DNA of 51,467 bases from D2472 sp964444385 (GTDB lineage Bacteria > Pseudomonadota > Gammaproteobacteria > Magnimaribacterales > D2472). The stretch lies in contig CAYUHD010000004.1 in the NCBI GenBank assembly GCA_964444385.1, positions 1 through 51,467 on the forward strand. The letters are read 5' to 3'. Positions 17,271-24,647 of the stretch are shown here, piece by piece; the first letter of the stretch is position 1; every line of letters begins with the position of its first letter. The position numbers and the translations under genes are program-made. Below the pieces are notes generated by a model. It made no database searches, was not told the origin of the DNA, and worked only from the letters and a program-made list of their open reading frames with translations.

Positions 17271-17684
17271 TTAAAAAATCTCGTTTTTCCTTTTATGATG
17301 TGCTTTTCTAGCAACAAAAAAGATAGCTAAAGTAACTAAAAACATTGCAATTGAGTCCTGAGCTAAAGGCAAAAATATTATGAATCCAATGATATGAGTA
17401 ATAAGCATAGCAATGCTTGAAACATATATTGGCCAGATAGCCGAAGTAGGATTTTTACCTGAAAGATATCTAGAAATAAAATAAATTAATGTAAGAAAGA
17501 AACCTGGTATGAGTACTCGAGCTCGATATTCATCCATCTGATCTTGGCTAAATTCAGTTGCAATAAATGCAATGGGCAATTGATCATAAAAAAACAAAGC
17601 AATTAATGTCCTCATTGCCAAATATAATGCAATTATAATTAAAAAATATTTAATTAATCTTCCCATAAGATCATTAGAATACAC
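17271..17684 (-). CDS. Small four-helix membrane protein of unknown function
   Basis: No family was recognised. The 137-residue product has a short cytoplasmic N-terminus and four hydrophobic stretches (about 10-30, 53-70, 82-103, 108-126). It ends in a basic tail, HHKRKNEIF, that closely matches the tail of the DUF4345 protein encoded at 22130-22516 (HRKRKNEIPYF). The hydrophobic pattern also resembles DUF4345, so a distant paralogue is possible. It lies between amn (24 bp gap) and the other membrane gene in a probable operon. Confidence 0.6.
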   Translation of the reverse strand: MYSNDLMGRLIKYFLIIIALYLAMRTLIALFFYDQLPIAFIATEFSQDQMDEYRARVLIPGFFLTLIYFISRYLSGKNPTSAIWPIYVSSIAMLITHIIGFIIFLPLAQDSIAMFLVTLAIFFVARKAHHKRKNEIF

Positions 17685-17707
17685 TAATTCTTAATCTAGC
17701 AAAAAAA

Positions 17708-18481
17708 TTAATAACGAAAGTGTTTAATCTTATCTCTGCTATTTTTTAAATCGGTCATGGCGTCAATTCCAATGTCTAAATGTTGCTTAGCCCATTTAGA
17801 TGTAACTGCTTGGTCTGATTTCTCCGTCTTAACTCCATCAGGAGTAACAGGAACATCTGAAACTAAAAGCAAAGCACCTCGAGGAATTTCATTGTAATGC
17901 CCCACAATAAAAATAGTTGCAACTTCCATATCAATACCAATGGCCGTAGTATTCTTAAGTTTTTCTAAAAAGGTTTTATCATGCTCCCAAACTCTTCTAT
18001 TAGTGGTATAGATAACTCCTGTTCGATAGTCTGTTCCTGCGTCTAAGATTTTGTCAGAGACAAATTTGTGCAACTTAAAAGAAGGTAATGCTGGAACTTC
18101 TGGAGGAAAGTAATCATTAGAAGTTCCATCACCTCTGATAGCTGCAATAGGTAAAATGAGGTTCCCAATTTCAGACGAATCTTTTAATCCACCACATTTT
18201 CCAAGAAATAGTACCCCTTTCGGCTTCCTCGCAACTAGTAAATCCATAATTGTTGCAGCATTAGGCGAACCGATACCAAAATTAATAATGCTTAAGCCGG
18301 CATCATTCGTGCAGGAGGACATAGGCCTATTTTCACCTTGGACATTAGAATTATATCTATTGGCAAACTGCTCAACGTAATCCTGAAAATTTGTAAGTAG
18401 AATGTAGTCTCCAAAGTCATCTACAGGCATTCCTGTATATCTAGGGAGCCAATCTTTAGCTATATCGTATTTACTATCCAT
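17708..18481 (-). CDS. amn: AMP nucleosidase (short form)
   Basis: Hydrolyses AMP to adenine and ribose 5-phosphate, adjusting adenylate pools. The 257 residues correspond to the catalytic phosphorylase-like domain of the family: INFGIGSPNAATIMDLL, GVLFLGKCGGLKDSSEIG, IRGDGTSNDYFPPEVPALPSF and GIDMEVATIFIVGHYNEIPRGALLLVSD, the last holding the E of the purine-nucleoside phosphorylase superfamily. E. coli Amn has 484 residues with an N-terminal regulatory domain; this is the widespread short type without it. It may lead the small operon ending at 16801. Confidence 0.87.
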   Translation of the reverse strand: MDSKYDIAKDWLPRYTGMPVDDFGDYILLTNFQDYVEQFANRYNSNVQGENRPMSSCTNDAGLSIINFGIGSPNAATIMDLLVARKPKGVLFLGKCGGLKDSSEIGNLILPIAAIRGDGTSNDYFPPEVPALPSFKLHKFVSDKILDAGTDYRTGVIYTTNRRVWEHDKTFLEKLKNTTAIGIDMEVATIFIVGHYNEIPRGALLLVSDVPVTPDGVKTEKSDQAVTSKWAKQHLDIGIDAMTDLKNSRDKIKHFRY

Positions 18482-18515
18482 GGATCATTATAAACCATGG
18501 TATCAAATGATGCTT

Positions 18516-20594
18516 TTATTGATCTGCTGAGCTTGCAACTCCAGTTAAAACTGCTTGATGTTTAATGTATTCATGAATTTGCTGGGTTTGTTCTATGTTT
18601 AATACATCCTTAAATGATGCCATGCCGCTTCCATGCACTCCACCAAGCACGCTTCCCAAGAATGAGGCATTACCTTGATCATCTAATATTCTTAAATCAG
18701 GAAGCACTCCTCCACCAATTGCCCCAGCTCCATGACAAAATTGACAATGCTCATGATACTCATACTCTCCGCGCGCAATAGTTAGAGCATTAAAATTTAA
18801 TTCAACAATTGTAGGGTTTAATTGAGCTATTGTTGCAACTGGTTCTTCTAGCTTCTCGCCCCCAAGTTTGAATACCATCATTCTGCCGTCTCTTGCTGGA
18901 TTTTCATTAGCTGCTTCAAATGCTCCCAACAAAGCATATGCTCCACCATATCCAACCTGAACAGCTATATATTGCTCGCCATCAATTTTGTATGTAATTG
19001 GAGGGGCAACAATTCCTTGACCAGTATCCATGCTCCATAACAGGTCACCCGAATCTGCTGCATAAGCTATAAATCTTCCATCAGATGTGCCCTGAAAAAC
19101 TAAGTTGCCGTCAGTTGACAAGACTCCGCCACTCCAAGGTCTTTTATATTGAGCTCTCCATACTTCCTGTTGTTTTTTTGGATCCCAGGCAAGCAAATAA
19201 CCTACTGTTGCCGAATCAACCATTGCAAGCTCATCTGGATCTTTTGGAAGATAAGTCATTTCTATTTGTTGAGCAGTATTCCAAGTGGCTGGGTTGTATT
19301 TAAATTTACTATCAGTTGAAAAAATAAATAAAGTTTCTTGAGCAGGAATGTAAACTAAGCCTGTCTTTGGACTATAGGACATTGGATGCCAATTGTGACC
19401 TCCAAGTGGGCCAGGTGTTGTTAAGGCAGGTTGGGATTCATGGTTGGTTTGCTGAATCTCTACAGGTCTTCCAGTTTCAGGGTCTACATGAGAAGCCCAA
19501 TTCATTGGAACAAAACTTTCAGCAGAAATAAATTCACCGTTAGTTCGATCTATCACATAAAAAAAGCCATTTTTAGGAGCTTGCATAATTACTTTTCTGG
19601 GCACGCCATCTAGCTCAATGTCAGCAAGTATCATATGTTGTGTGGCGGTATAATCCCAGGTATCTCCAGGTGTAGTCTGATAGTGCCAGACATACTCTCC
19701 ATTATCAGGATTAATCGCCACTATAGATGAAAGATAAAGATTATCTCCCCCTCCAGGGCTTCGCACATATCTATTCCAAGGAGAACCATTACCTGTTCCA
19801 ATATATAGAAGGTTAAGATCAGGATCATAAGCCATGGAATCCCACACAGTTCCTCCACCGCCCACTTCCCACCATTTCCCCCCAGACCAGGTTTCAGCTG
19901 CTTTTGCTAGAGCTTCTGATTCAAAAGGTTTATCAGGATTTCCTGGAACAGTAAAAAATCTCCATAACATGGATCCATCTTGAATTTCATAGGCAGAAAT
20001 GTAACCTCTTACACCATACTCGGCACCACCATTGCCAATAATAATTTTGCCATCAATAATTCTTGGGGCTCCTGTAATTGTATATGGCTTAGATTTGTCA
20101 ATAGTTAGAACATCCCAATTAACGCTTCCAGATTCTTTATCTAGTGAGATTAAGCGGCCATCAATGGTTGCAAAAATAACTTGGTCGTCCCAAACTGCAG
20201 CTCCTCTATTAACAACATCACAACAAGCATTTCTTGCCCATGCCTTATCAACTTCAGGATCAAATGACCATATCTCTTCACCAGTCTTTGCATCCAATGC
20301 AAACACAATGCTCCAAGGAGCGGTAATAAACATCATGCCATCAACTACAATCGGGGTTGTTTCATGGCCTCTATTTGTACCGGTTTCAAATGACCAAGAA
20401 AGTCCAAGTTCTCCAACATTTGAATCATTGATATCGTTTAATGGACTGAACCTAGATTCATCGTAGGTTCTTCCATGCAACAACCATGACTCATCTTCAG
20501 CGTCTGCATTTAATAATCTTTCAAAGTAAGCATCATTCTCAGAACAACCGAAAAGAAAAAAAATTACTAGAGGTGGCAATAGGTAATATTTCAT
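18516..20594 (-). CDS. PQQ-dependent alcohol dehydrogenase fused to cytochrome c, predicted lipoprotein
   Basis: Quinohaemoprotein that oxidises primary alcohols in the periplasm and passes electrons to a C-terminal haem. A lipobox LFGC with C17 predicts lipid anchoring, unlike the usual soluble form. The eight-bladed propeller contains the vicinal disulfide C124-C125 (NACCDVVNRG) and the catalytic base D314 in TWDYTAT. T316 sits where lanthanide-type (XoxF/ExaF) enzymes have a second Asp, so Ca2+ is predicted as the metal. The cytochrome domain has CQFCH at 617-621 and M658 as likely axial ligand. Length 692 is normal for the fusion class. It depends on Ccm proteins, encoded at 43-49 kb. No PQQ synthesis genes are visible. 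Confidence 0.92.
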   Translation of the reverse strand: MKYYLLPPLVIFFLFGCSENDAYFERLLNADAEDESWLLHGRTYDESRFSPLNDINDSNVGELGLSWSFETGTNRGHETTPIVVDGMMFITAPWSIVFALDAKTGEEIWSFDPEVDKAWARNACCDVVNRGAAVWDDQVIFATIDGRLISLDKESGSVNWDVLTIDKSKPYTITGAPRIIDGKIIIGNGGAEYGVRGYISAYEIQDGSMLWRFFTVPGNPDKPFESEALAKAAETWSGGKWWEVGGGGTVWDSMAYDPDLNLLYIGTGNGSPWNRYVRSPGGGDNLYLSSIVAINPDNGEYVWHYQTTPGDTWDYTATQHMILADIELDGVPRKVIMQAPKNGFFYVIDRTNGEFISAESFVPMNWASHVDPETGRPVEIQQTNHESQPALTTPGPLGGHNWHPMSYSPKTGLVYIPAQETLFIFSTDSKFKYNPATWNTAQQIEMTYLPKDPDELAMVDSATVGYLLAWDPKKQQEVWRAQYKRPWSGGVLSTDGNLVFQGTSDGRFIAYAADSGDLLWSMDTGQGIVAPPITYKIDGEQYIAVQVGYGGAYALLGAFEAANENPARDGRMMVFKLGGEKLEEPVATIAQLNPTIVELNFNALTIARGEYEYHEHCQFCHGAGAIGGGVLPDLRILDDQGNASFLGSVLGGVHGSGMASFKDVLNIEQTQQIHEYIKHQAVLTGVASSADQ

Positions 20595-20658
20595 ATGGGT
20601 AATATAACAAAAGATTGAAAATATTCATCATTTAAAAGCACATAGAGTTCCAAAAATA

Positions 20659-21966
20659 TTAAATACCATAGAAACCAAAAGCAGGCGCAACAAATACACC
20701 AAACGATCCTGGCCAAGGAGAAAATTCTGGAGGTTGATTTTGTGACATAATCACTCCAACCAATCTAGTTTCAGGACTAACAAAAAAATTAGTGCCATAA
20801 AAGCCAGACCAAAAAAAATCTCTGTTTCTATCAACCTGAATTGATTTAGCTGAATTAATTACTACAGCGACTCCAAACCCAAAACCCATACCTTCAACTT
20901 GGTTTGCAATAACTCCAGATTCTATATGAGGGTAAGTCATCATAGAAATCGATTTTGAAGATAGAATCCTTTTTCCGTTGTATTCTCCACCATTCCAAAG
21001 CATTAATGCGAATCTCATATAATCTTCGGCGCTAGAGACTAAACCACTACTTCCTGGTGTCCAATCTAATGGGTTGCTTCTAGGAGTTTCTACAAGATTT
21101 AAATTGAATTTGCCATTTCTAGAATAGACCTTAGCTATTTCATTGTCATTATTTTCTTGACTTAAAAAATTAGTATTATTCATTTCGAGAGGTAAAAAAA
21201 TATTCTCATATAGAAATTGATCAAATTTCTTTCTGGATGCTACCTCAACAACTCTTGCCAAAATATCTGTTGACCAACCATAACGCCATATTTCACCTGG
21301 GTGCTCAAAAAAAGGAAGTTCGATTATTCTATTGACTCTTTCCTCCAAAGATCCAGTGCCTTTGAAAATATTATTTTTTGACCAAATTTTTGCAAGATTT
21401 GACTCCCCTTTATTATCAAGAGAGTCGCTATAACCTGCTCCTGAAGTAAATGTCAGTAAATCAAAAATCGTAATCGGTCTCTTTAAAGGCTCAGTAACTA
21501 ATCTATTATCAATTAATTGATTATCAGATACAGCAACCCTTATTTTTTTTGCAGAGGGTATAAATTTTTCAACTGGATCATCAAGATTTATAAAGCCATC
21601 TTCAATTAGAATTAAAATTGCGACTGCAGTTATTGGCTTTGTCATGGATGCAATTCTGAATCGAGTTTTAGTATTCATTGGAATACTATTATTTATATCA
21701 GACATACCTTTTGCTGTTGCGTGAATAAGTTGTCCATCCTTTGCAAAAAGAGCAACGTATCCTGAGTCAGCTTTTCTCCAAATATTAATATCAAAATAAA
21801 AATCAAGCGCTGCACGCGAAAACCAAGAGAGTTTTTGTGAAGTAATATCTTTGGAATTAGCTGGAGGAATGGATGGTAAACTCACTCCTGGATTAGAGTA
21901 AGAAATTGAAAAAATAATAAAAAATAAACTAGTGATAATAAATAGACCTAGAATACTTTTTTTCAT
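20659..21966 (-). CDS. Serine hydrolase, beta-lactamase (class C/esterase) fold, exported
   Basis: A 435-residue protein of the beta-lactamase-related family: penicillin-binding-like esterases and transesterases rather than true antibiotic resistance. A hydrophobic signal/anchor (residues 2-23) is followed by the domain with catalytic S107-x-x-K110 in RIASMTKPITAV, the RYGWSTDIL segment at the YxN position, and a late GFYGTNFFV region where HxG would be. The start at 21966 (MKKSILG) is chosen because it begins a clean signal sequence; an in-frame ATG at 22011 would run into tRNA-Leu. The substrate is unknown. Confidence 0.85.
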   Translation of the reverse strand: MKKSILGLFIITSLFFIIFSISYSNPGVSLPSIPPANSKDITSQKLSWFSRAALDFYFDINIWRKADSGYVALFAKDGQLIHATAKGMSDINNSIPMNTKTRFRIASMTKPITAVAILILIEDGFINLDDPVEKFIPSAKKIRVAVSDNQLIDNRLVTEPLKRPITIFDLLTFTSGAGYSDSLDNKGESNLAKIWSKNNIFKGTGSLEERVNRIIELPFFEHPGEIWRYGWSTDILARVVEVASRKKFDQFLYENIFLPLEMNNTNFLSQENNDNEIAKVYSRNGKFNLNLVETPRSNPLDWTPGSSGLVSSAEDYMRFALMLWNGGEYNGKRILSSKSISMMTYPHIESGVIANQVEGMGFGFGVAVVINSAKSIQVDRNRDFFWSGFYGTNFFVSPETRLVGVIMSQNQPPEFSPWPGSFGVFVAPAFGFYGI

Positions 21967-21979
21967 ATTTACATTATAT

Positions 21980-22064
21980 TGGTAGGGATGGAGGGAGTCG
22001 AACCCCCACACCTTTCGGCACTTGGTTCTAAGCCAAGCGTGTCTACCAGTTCCACCACATCCCC
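21980..22064 (-). tRNA. tRNA-Leu (anticodon UAG)
   Basis: The reverse strand gives acceptor arm GGGGATG paired with CATCCCT (one G-U), discriminator A and an encoded CCA. The anticodon stem TTGG/CCAA region holds the loop CTTAGAA with anticodon TAG (22028-22030). A long class II variable arm (TGCCGAAAGGTG) confirms a leucine tRNA, and the T-arm reads GGGGGTTCGACTCCC. It lies 13 bp upstream of the chosen start of the serine hydrolase gene, on the same strand. Confidence 0.96.
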
Positions 22065-22129
22065 AGAAAGAGAAAGAATTATATTACAGAATAAAGAAAT
22101 ATTAAGAAATTTTATTTATTCAGTTTGAA

Positions 22130-22516
22130 CTAGAAATATGGAATTTCATTTTTTCTTTTTCTATGCGCCATGATGAGAACAAAAATTAAAAATACTTCGC
22201 CAAAAAAAACAAAAAGACTAAATGAATTAAATCCCTCATAAAAAAAGCTGACTATGCGCCCCATTGCAATAAAACCCAATATGTAGGCAATACTAACGGC
22301 AATTGATATGGGGTTATAAGAATATGTAAAACGTATCAACAAATATGCATATGCAATGAATGAACCAGCAAACAATGATCTAAACTCAGAGGCAGTCTCT
22401 GGATTAGTTGCAACAACTGGAATAAATCCTAGATCACTCAAGTCAGGTTTGAACATTACATAACAGCCAATGGCAAATAGACATAAAGCTGAAAAAATAA
22501 TACAAGCTTTCAACAT
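22130..22516 (-). CDS. DUF4345-like small membrane protein
   Basis: A 128-residue four-helix protein. NPETASEFRSLFAGSFIAYAYLLIRF matches the E-x-R-x-x-x-G-G-x-x-x-x-x-G core region of DUF4345, and AMGRIVSFFYEGF matches its GR motif in the third helix. Its basic tail HRKRKNEIPYF recurs in the unrelated-looking protein at 17271-17684. The preceding gene stops at 22517, so start and stop are directly adjacent, implying translational coupling. Function unknown. Confidence 0.65.
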   Translation of the reverse strand: MLKACIIFSALCLFAIGCYVMFKPDLSDLGFIPVVATNPETASEFRSLFAGSFIAYAYLLIRFTYSYNPISIAVSIAYILGFIAMGRIVSFFYEGFNSFSLFVFFGEVFLIFVLIMAHRKRKNEIPYF

Positions 22517-22729
22517 TTATAAAACTCCCAATACAAATAATGCTAAGAAAAATGCAACCACGCCCATTGCTAACCAAAAATATAGCTCTTTAGTATTACC
22601 AAAACGATAGGCATTAATTGCAAGCCCCCAGCAATAAAGTGGAGCCAAAGTAATAATGATAGAGCTAATCAATATTGCGATCGGTATGAAAGCTAAGACT
22701 AAAAATAATTGCAACGCTAATTTATTCAT
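22517..22729 (-). CDS. Small membrane protein, 70 residues, unknown
   Basis: Two strongly hydrophobic segments (about residues 5-33 and 49-69) joined by a short loop with basic and acidic residues (YRFGNTKELYFW). The upstream AGG on the coding strand gives a weak ribosome site. It abuts the DUF4345-like gene with no gap and is on the same strand, which supports it as real despite the small size. No family recognised. Confidence 0.55.
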   Translation of the reverse strand: MNKLALQLFLVLAFIPIAILISSIIITLAPLYCWGLAINAYRFGNTKELYFWLAMGVVAFFLALFVLGVL

Positions 22730-22769
22730 AACCTAATGGAACATAATTTTTCAGAGCGTGTCAAATATT

Positions 22770-24578
22770 CTAAGAATTTTCAAGCCATATTGGTGATGTC
22801 CATGCCCTTTCTTGAATGAACTTTGGCGCTGCTGAATCACTTTCTTCTTCACAGTAGGTAGAATTCTTTAAACACAGATCATGTGACCACCGACATGATT
22901 TATTTGCAACAACTCTAACGTAATAATATGCTTCATCGCCTTGATTAAAGTTTGGATCTTCCCAAACTGTGCACATTGACCGAACTCCAGTACCTATCAC
23001 TTGGCAAGAATTTAAATCTAACTGTATTGGATGATGAGTCTTAATGTCATGCACTGAAGTATCAATTTTACCATTATTAATTACGCCTTTTACCACTTGC
23101 AATTTTTCAATATACTGATGTTTCAGTGATGAATCTGCTAAAGCAGAAATAAAAAGTCTAGCTCTTGACATCAGATTGGACTGAGAAGTTGCGCCCATAG
23201 GCACTCCATTTTCATATGCATATGAGATAGCATCTGGGTGATTGCAAAGATCCTCATCCAAGGTCTCTCCTAAAAAAAATCTAACTAAAAATCGTGGTCC
23301 TGATGTCCCATAAACCTCCTTTCGCTTAAGAGCATTAAAAATAGAAGTTCTGCTATTTTCCTCAGCCCAAACGACTGCTAGACCACCAGGGTTAAATTCA
23401 ATATCATCTGGTAGACCCTCTGGAATAGATGTTCTAAATGACTTGCCCGCACCGCCGTGCCCCTGAAAAGCCTCCTCATCAACTGATCCAGGTGTTCCCA
23501 AATGGGTATCCGTGCTTCCAATAAATCCAAACTTAAAAGGATTAATTTTTTGTTCTTTTTGAATAAGCATTCCTTCATTCAAAGCATCACGAACAAAACT
23601 AGATTTCGGCCCCTGAGAAAAGTCTTTACTAAATTTTGATTTAAAATCTTTGTAAGGTAACTGCTCAAAACTACACAAAGGGTCTTGAGAATCTACCGCA
23701 CATTCTGAACTTCCTTTATGTTGAAAAATTTCAACCAATGGCTCTCTAATATTTTGAAGATATATTTCATCTTGATTCGGTTTTTCAAACATAAAGCCAT
23801 TGCTTAAATTTGAATTATGAGGGATCACCATATAATTGCAGTTCTTAGAGCATTCTTGGTCTAGTAGCTCCCATAACTCAGCCCTTGTCGGGGCCTCATA
23901 AAAGCTTACAGGCTGATAGGGAACGTTAGAACTTTCAAATATTATATTTCTATGAAGGTTATTTCCTGAGTATGCTGCTCCTGTCCATTCATAACCAACA
24001 AAGGTTGAAAATTTACAAGTCTCTGTTCTGTCATAATGTTCTTCAGCTGCTTGGATGATTTCCTGCCATGGTATCGTCGCAGCATCCAAACAAATCTCTC
24101 TTGAATTTCCACACATACCTAACGGTTTACCCAGGCTGGCTTTTGCATTCATATAAAAATATGAGAGCTTAGGAAAACTTCTATATACCAGGCATTGGAA
24201 ACCATTATATTTCGGGCTTTTAGGGTCTAAACAAAGTCTGACCTCTCCGAGAAGTTCAGCATGATCAGTGACTGCAGCAAAGTCTAACGGTTGTTTTAAT
24301 TTTGAAATTCTTGAGCTTATTCCATCTTCATTGTAAGGCTGCAAATAAAGCGACTGTCCTTTTGCATATCTATATGCATCATCTGGTGTATTTAAGGTTC
24401 CTTGAGTATTTGCATCAAGTGAGAGAGCAGTGTGAACATGTAAATCACCAAATAGAGGCATTCTATTCTGGACATGAACACTACAGGGCTCCCTGTCTTC
24501 ATTTAGATAGACTTGGTTATCATTTGCAAACAAAGAACTAGATGTTACGGCAAGGTATAAAAAAAATATTTTTTTCAT
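22770..24578 (-). CDS. DUF3604 domain-containing exported protein
   Basis: A 602-residue periplasmic or outer-membrane-associated protein with a signal peptide (about 1-18). The PHP-like metal motif LFGDLHVHTALSLDAN opens the DUF3604 domain; AVTDHAELLG, FVGYEWTGA, VIPHNSNLSNG, GFIGSTDTHLGTPGS and the conserved GTSGPRFLVRFF complete it. Histidine and aspartate placement fits a metallohydrolase of the PHP/amidohydrolase superfamily, but no activity is established. The pairing just downstream of a TonB receptor suggests processing of the imported substrate. A terminator (24593-24624) separates the two. Confidence 0.9.
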   Translation of the reverse strand: MKKIFFLYLAVTSSSLFANDNQVYLNEDREPCSVHVQNRMPLFGDLHVHTALSLDANTQGTLNTPDDAYRYAKGQSLYLQPYNEDGISSRISKLKQPLDFAAVTDHAELLGEVRLCLDPKSPKYNGFQCLVYRSFPKLSYFYMNAKASLGKPLGMCGNSREICLDAATIPWQEIIQAAEEHYDRTETCKFSTFVGYEWTGAAYSGNNLHRNIIFESSNVPYQPVSFYEAPTRAELWELLDQECSKNCNYMVIPHNSNLSNGFMFEKPNQDEIYLQNIREPLVEIFQHKGSSECAVDSQDPLCSFEQLPYKDFKSKFSKDFSQGPKSSFVRDALNEGMLIQKEQKINPFKFGFIGSTDTHLGTPGSVDEEAFQGHGGAGKSFRTSIPEGLPDDIEFNPGGLAVVWAEENSRTSIFNALKRKEVYGTSGPRFLVRFFLGETLDEDLCNHPDAISYAYENGVPMGATSQSNLMSRARLFISALADSSLKHQYIEKLQVVKGVINNGKIDTSVHDIKTHHPIQLDLNSCQVIGTGVRSMCTVWEDPNFNQGDEAYYYVRVVANKSCRWSHDLCLKNSTYCEEESDSAAPKFIQERAWTSPIWLENS

Positions 24579-24592
24579 TGAAAGTTATCTCT

Positions 24593-24624
24593 AAAAAAAA
24601 CGGCAACCTAAGTTGCCGTTTTAA
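24593..24624 (-). terminator. Rho-independent terminator of the TonB receptor gene
   Basis: On the coding strand: AAAACGGCAAC, loop TTAG, GTTGCCG and then eight T residues (A-run 24593-24600 on the plus strand). The stem is at least 9 bp. It stands 24 nt downstream of the receptor stop, and 15 nt before the DUF3604 start, so the DUF3604 gene needs read-through or its own promoter. A shorter T-run on the opposite side makes it partly bidirectional. Confidence 0.85.
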
Positions 24625-24647
24625 AAAAGTCCTATTAGATCAACTTC

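Noticed and set aside
20659..21966. Antibiotic-resistance beta-lactamase
   Set aside because: SMTK and the fold are shared with esterases and PBP-like enzymes; no class C Y-A-N or K-T-G motif is evident, so resistance should not be inferred.
21967..22011. Longer start of the serine hydrolase
   Set aside because: It runs through the 3' end of tRNA-Leu and adds residues before a clean signal sequence.
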